Shown: piece by piece, positions 5,326 through 8,189 of the stretch | Numbering within the stretch: position 1 is the stretch's first letter | How the letters are laid out: every line of letters starts with the position of its first letter | DNA from: Rickettsia typhi | GTDB taxonomy: Bacteria; Pseudomonadota; Alphaproteobacteria; Rickettsiales; UBA1997 | Length of the DNA stretch: 8,189 nt | NCBI GenBank assembly: GCA_945888585.1 | Contig: CAMDAI010000053.1 | Span: 1-8,189, forward strand | Reading direction: 5' to 3' | Program-made: the position numbers and the translations under genes | The notes under the pieces: model-generated | Databases searched by the model: none | What the model saw: only the letters and a program-made list of their open reading frames with translations | Told to the model about the DNA's origin: nothing

Positions 5326-6677
5326 AAAGCAAATTCAACAATAGCGATAAAACTAAAGAAAATATAAACAACAAGAATCCTGTAATAGAACAGGAAGATA
5401 GTGAAGTTGAAGCTGGAGGTCCTGGAATTGCCAGTATCAAAAGCAATAAAACCATGGTCATAGTTGCTTCAGCATTATTGGTTAGCGTAGTATTATATTT
5501 TTTATTTTTTCGTGGTAATGATTCTAATAAAGCAGAAAAACTAGAAGAAGTTATTAATACCACTTCAGATTCTGGTCAAACTCCAGCAAAAGCAGAAAAA
5601 ATTGATGATTTTATTGCCGAAAAGAAAGATGAGGCTGAATTATTAGAAAAACCTTTGATTCCAGAAATTCCAAAATTGCCAGAACTGCCGAAGAATGATG
5701 AAATTGGAGTTCTGCCATCTTTTCTTGATTTGCCTAAAGATCCAATTCCAGTTCAACCAATAACATCACCAATTAATCCAATTGAACAGCAACCTACTTT
5801 TCCATTTAATCCAAATCAGCAGCAACCAGATCCAAATACTGGACAAAATATTGAAAAGGCTGAGGATAAAAAAGATAATCAAAAACCACCGGAAGATCCT
5901 AGAAAAAGCCCAATAATTGTAGTTGGTGGAGTCGATGCTGCTGGACCAACCAATAGTGTTGGTTATGAAAATAACATTATTCAACTCAATAAAGATCCAA
6001 TTGACGCTTTACAAAAAACTGAAGTAAAAATTTTACCAACTGCCGCTACCGACAGAACTAAGGTAATTGCTCAAGGAAAAATGCTAACTGCAGTTCTAGA
6101 AACTGCTATTAATACTGAAATGCCAGGAACCGTTAGAGGAATAATCACTCGTGATGTTTATGGTGAATCAGGAAATGTAGTTTTAATTCCACGCGGTTCA
6201 AGGCTTTATGGATCATATTCAAGCCAAATCACCAGAGGACAAGGCCGAGTTGAAATTAACTGGTCAAGATTGATGAGGGTAGACGGTGTTGATGTAAATG
6301 TTACATTTAATGCCGCCGATCAATTTGGCAGATCAGGTATTGAAGGTGATGTCGATAATAAATATGGCTCAATCATTGGAAATTCTATGTTGACCAGCGT
6401 TTTGGCTATCGGTGGTGCAATCGCAGCAGAAAAATTAAGTGGTGGTGGTTCAGTTTCTACAACTCTTAATCCTCAGCAAGGAACTTCAACAACAGTTGGA
6501 AAAGCTTCAAGTCAGGCAATTTACGATGTTAGTAAAACTATTATTGATACAGTTCAACAAGTAGTGGGAAATACTATCGATATTCGTCCTGTAATCAGAG
6601 TACCTCAAGGAACCAGAATTACTATTTTGGTTAATGATGATATGAGATTACCACCAGTTAGAAATTATAAAAAATAG
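5322..6677 (+). CDS. virB10: Type IV secretion system protein VirB10/TrbI
   Basis: A 451-residue bitopic T4SS core subunit that runs from the inner membrane across the periplasm and into the outer-membrane pore. A short cytoplasmic N-terminus (1-43) precedes one membrane helix (about 45-63). A charged segment (70-110) and a Pro/Gln/Asn-rich linker (111-195) follow. The C-terminal VirB10/TrbI beta-barrel domain (about 245-445) includes KMLTAVLETAINTEMPG, VYGESGNVVLIPRGSRLYGS, RVEINWSRLMRVDGVDV and the ending RPVIRVPQGTRITILVNDD. The two predicted amphipathic or hydrophobic helices of the outer-membrane antenna fit residues about 350-371 and 396-415. All family parts are present and the length is ordinary for Rickettsiales VirB10. 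There is no evident ribosome site. Neighbours are a surA-like gene upstream and ppsR four bases downstream rather than virB9, virB11 or virD4. Confidence 0.93.
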   Translation: MKSKFNNSDKTKENINNKNPVIEQEDSEVEAGGPGIASIKSNKTMVIVASALLVSVVLYFLFFRGNDSNKAEKLEEVINTTSDSGQTPAKAEKIDDFIAEKKDEAELLEKPLIPEIPKLPELPKNDEIGVLPSFLDLPKDPIPVQPITSPINPIEQQPTFPFNPNQQQPDPNTGQNIEKAEDKKDNQKPPEDPRKSPIIVVGGVDAAGPTNSVGYENNIIQLNKDPIDALQKTEVKILPTAATDRTKVIAQGKMLTAVLETAINTEMPGTVRGIITRDVYGESGNVVLIPRGSRLYGSYSSQITRGQGRVEINWSRLMRVDGVDVNVTFNAADQFGRSGIEGDVDNKYGSIIGNSMLTSVLAIGGAIAAEKLSGGGSVSTTLNPQQGTSTTVGKASSQAIYDVSKTIIDTVQQVVGNTIDIRPVIRVPQGTRITILVNDDMRLPPVRNYKK

Positions 6678-6681
6678 CCAT

Positions 6682-7512
6682 ATGAATAGTGCTATTAAAA
6701 AAATCAATCTCCATTTAGTTTCGGATTCAACTGGCGAAACTTTAAGTGCTGTTGCCAGAGCAGTTTTATCTCAATTTGAAGGTGTTGAATCCAATGATTT
6801 TATCTGGCCTTTAGTTAGAACCAAAAGCCAAGTTGAAAAAATAAAAGACTCCATCAAAAAAAATCCCGGAATTGTTTTATATACCATTTTAGAAGATGAA
6901 ATCACCGAAGATTTAAAAAAATTTTGTTATGAATTACAATTGCCTTGCATTCCCGTATTATCCAGAATCATAACTGAATTTTCCAATTATTTAGGTATGA
7001 ATATCAGTCAGGTAATTGGCAGACAGCATATTTTGGATGAACAATATTTTTCCAGAGTAGAAGCAGTTAATTATACTTTAACTCACGATGACGGCCAATC
7101 TACCTGGGATTTATATGATGCTGATATTGTAGTAATTGGCGTTTCTCGAACATCTAAATCACCAACTAGCGTTTATCTTTCACTGCGCGGTTACAAAACA
7201 GCCAATATTCCCTTTGTTAGTTTAGAAACTTTTCCACAAAATATTTACGATTTGAAAAGTCCTTTAATTGTTGGATTAACCATTAATCCAGAAAAATTAA
7301 TACAAATCAGGCAAAACCGTCTATTGATGCTTGGACAGGAATTGGAAACTGACTATATTGATTTAGATAAAGTAAAATCAGAAATTGCCGAATCCAGAAA
7401 GCTTTTTGCTAAACTCACCTGCCCGGTTATTGATGTTACTAAAAAATCAGTAGAAGAAACTGCCGCAAAAATCATTCAGCTTTATCAAGAAAAGAAAAAA
7501 GCCAATAGTTAA
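6682..7512 (+). CDS. ppsR: Pyruvate,phosphate dikinase / PEP synthase regulatory protein (DUF299 family)
   Basis: This 276-residue cytoplasmic bifunctional enzyme inactivates PPDK or PEP synthase by ADP-dependent phosphorylation of a threonine and reactivates it by phosphate-dependent dephosphorylation. It therefore sets the balance between pyruvate and PEP. Family marks are the N-terminal HLVSDSTGETLSAVARA (11-27), HDDGQ (135-139) and the nucleotide-binding loop GVSRTSKSPTSVYLSLRGYK (153-172). Length is typical. The target is unknown because no ppdK or ppsA lies in the window; PPDK is the likelier target if this is a Rickettsiales member. ATG 6682 is four bases after the virB10 stop, with no ribosome site of its own, so it is probably translated by re-initiation from virB10 mRNA. 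The link to virB10 is positional, not functional. Confidence 0.92.
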   Translation: MNSAIKKINLHLVSDSTGETLSAVARAVLSQFEGVESNDFIWPLVRTKSQVEKIKDSIKKNPGIVLYTILEDEITEDLKKFCYELQLPCIPVLSRIITEFSNYLGMNISQVIGRQHILDEQYFSRVEAVNYTLTHDDGQSTWDLYDADIVVIGVSRTSKSPTSVYLSLRGYKTANIPFVSLETFPQNIYDLKSPLIVGLTINPEKLIQIRQNRLLMLGQELETDYIDLDKVKSEIAESRKLFAKLTCPVIDVTKKSVEETAAKIIQLYQEKKKANS

Positions 7513-7542
7513 TATACCAATTTACTCCCAATTCAGCACGAA

Positions 7543-8189
7543 ATGAATTTTGTAATAATTAATAATCAAATTATAAAAGAAGATCAGGCCTTCATATCAA
7601 TACAAGAACGTGGCTTTCGTTTTGGCGATGGTGTTTTTGAAACTTGCAGAGTTTTTGATGGTATTATTTATAACTCGGAAGCACATTTTGAGCGCTTAAG
7701 ATCCGGCATTGAAGCAATTAAAATTAAAATAGACCTTAAAGATTTAAAAAATAATTGCCAAAAATTGATTAAAAAAAATTCTCTGAAAAATGGATTAATC
7801 AGAATCTATATAAGCCGTGGTATTGGCAGCATTGGTTATTTACCAATAAATGATATTAAACCTTTAACTGTAATTGAAACTTTGGAAATGCCTACATTAG
7901 GATTATTTCCCATAAAATTATTCTTAAGCGAAATTACTAAAATATCGATTAAATCTCTGCCTATAAATTATAAATTGGCTCAAGGCCTAAATTCTACTTT
8001 AGCCAGAATGGAAGCAGTTGAAAAAAGATATTTTGATGCAGTTTTATTAAATGAAGCAGGTGAAATTTGCGAAACTTCTTCAGCCAATATTTTCTGGATT
8101 AAAAATAATATCTTATACACACCCGCCAAAGAATGTGGTATTTTACTTGGAACCACCAGACAAAAAATAATTGATTTATCATCAATTAA
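7543..8189 (+). CDS. Class IV PLP aminotransferase, aminodeoxychorismate lyase-like, 3' truncated
   Basis: The frame from ATG 7543 stays open to the window edge and gives 215 residues. The family opening QERGFRFGDGVFETCRVFDG (21-40) is closer to PabC and D-amino-acid aminotransferases than to branched-chain ones, which usually read H/YGxxVFEGIR. Lys144 in NYKLAQGLNSTLARMEA is the likely PLP Schiff-base lysine by its spacing to LAR-EA. DAVLLNEAGEICETSSANIF (165-184) gives the conserved glutamate (E177), and LYTPAKECGILLGTTRQ (191-207) is the typical C-terminal phosphate-binding region. About 50-70 residues are missing beyond the edge. Candidate functions are 4-amino-4-deoxychorismate lyase (folate), D-alanine transaminase or branched-chain transaminase; PabC fits best but is not certain, so no symbol is given. 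It starts 30 bases after ppsR with no clear ribosome site and is probably in the same operon. Confidence 0.88.
   Translation, partial: MNFVIINNQIIKEDQAFISIQERGFRFGDGVFETCRVFDGIIYNSEAHFERLRSGIEAIKIKIDLKDLKNNCQKLIKKNSLKNGLIRIYISRGIGSIGYLPINDIKPLTVIETLEMPTLGLFPIKLFLSEITKISIKSLPINYKLAQGLNSTLARMEAVEKRYFDAVLLNEAGEICETSSANIFWIKNNILYTPAKECGILLGTTRQKIIDLSSI

Noticed and set aside
5309..5563. Reverse-strand ORF of 84 codons over the start of virB10
   Set aside because: It is a shadow of the virB10 frame: low-complexity, Leu/Ser-rich translation with no ribosome site or family resemblance. The same applies to reverse ORFs at 959-1165, 2169-2414, 3488-3676 and 5766-5984.

Overview
The window is an AT-rich stretch from what looks like an alphaproteobacterium of the Rickettsiales type, or a similar intracellular lineage. 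Three things point there: the low GC of every gene, with A/T-ending codons preferred; a gltX of the alphaproteobacterial kind; and type IV secretion (T4SS) genes (virB7-like and virB10) scattered among housekeeping genes. This placement is inferred from protein character and layout; no 16S or other phylogenetic marker is present. All recognised genes are on the + strand, and several lie close together or overlap.

Layout. (1) 1-134 is the C-terminal end of a glutamine-dependent NAD+ synthetase (nadE). Its stop overlaps the ribosome-binding region of an RDD-family membrane protein (137-619). (2) 709-2052 is glutamyl-tRNA synthetase (gltX). A long imperfect hairpin follows it, with an extended -10 promoter-like element in its 3' arm. 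(3) 2161-2331 encodes a 56-residue VirB7-like lipoprotein, and one base later an unrecognised 127-residue acidic/basic protein begins (2333-2716). (4) 2826-4175 is a carboxy-terminal processing protease (S41 family, ctpA) that overlaps a SurA/parvulin-type periplasmic chaperone (4150-5136). (5) A 185-base gap holds a 32-nt dyad and a tiny ORF that ends on the start codon of virB10. (6) virB10 (5322-6677) is followed after four bases by the PPDK/PEP-synthase regulatory protein (6682-7512). A class IV PLP aminotransferase (PabC-like) then runs off the right edge.

How the genes fit together. The centre (2161-6677) is an envelope block: a putative T4SS outer-membrane lipoprotein, a periplasmic/membrane protease, a periplasmic folding factor, and VirB10, the T4SS subunit that spans both membranes. 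The flanks are metabolism and translation: NAD synthesis, Glu-tRNA charging, pyruvate/PEP control and an amino-transfer or folate step. No VirB8, VirB9, VirB11 or VirD4 gene is visible, so virB10 is separated from its usual partners.

Nothing here amounts to a clearly new defence or mobile system. The points most worth a second look are the leader region of virB10, the virB7-like/unknown gene pair, and the dispersal of the T4SS genes. No rRNA, tRNA, CRISPR array, insertion sequence or large repeat was seen.
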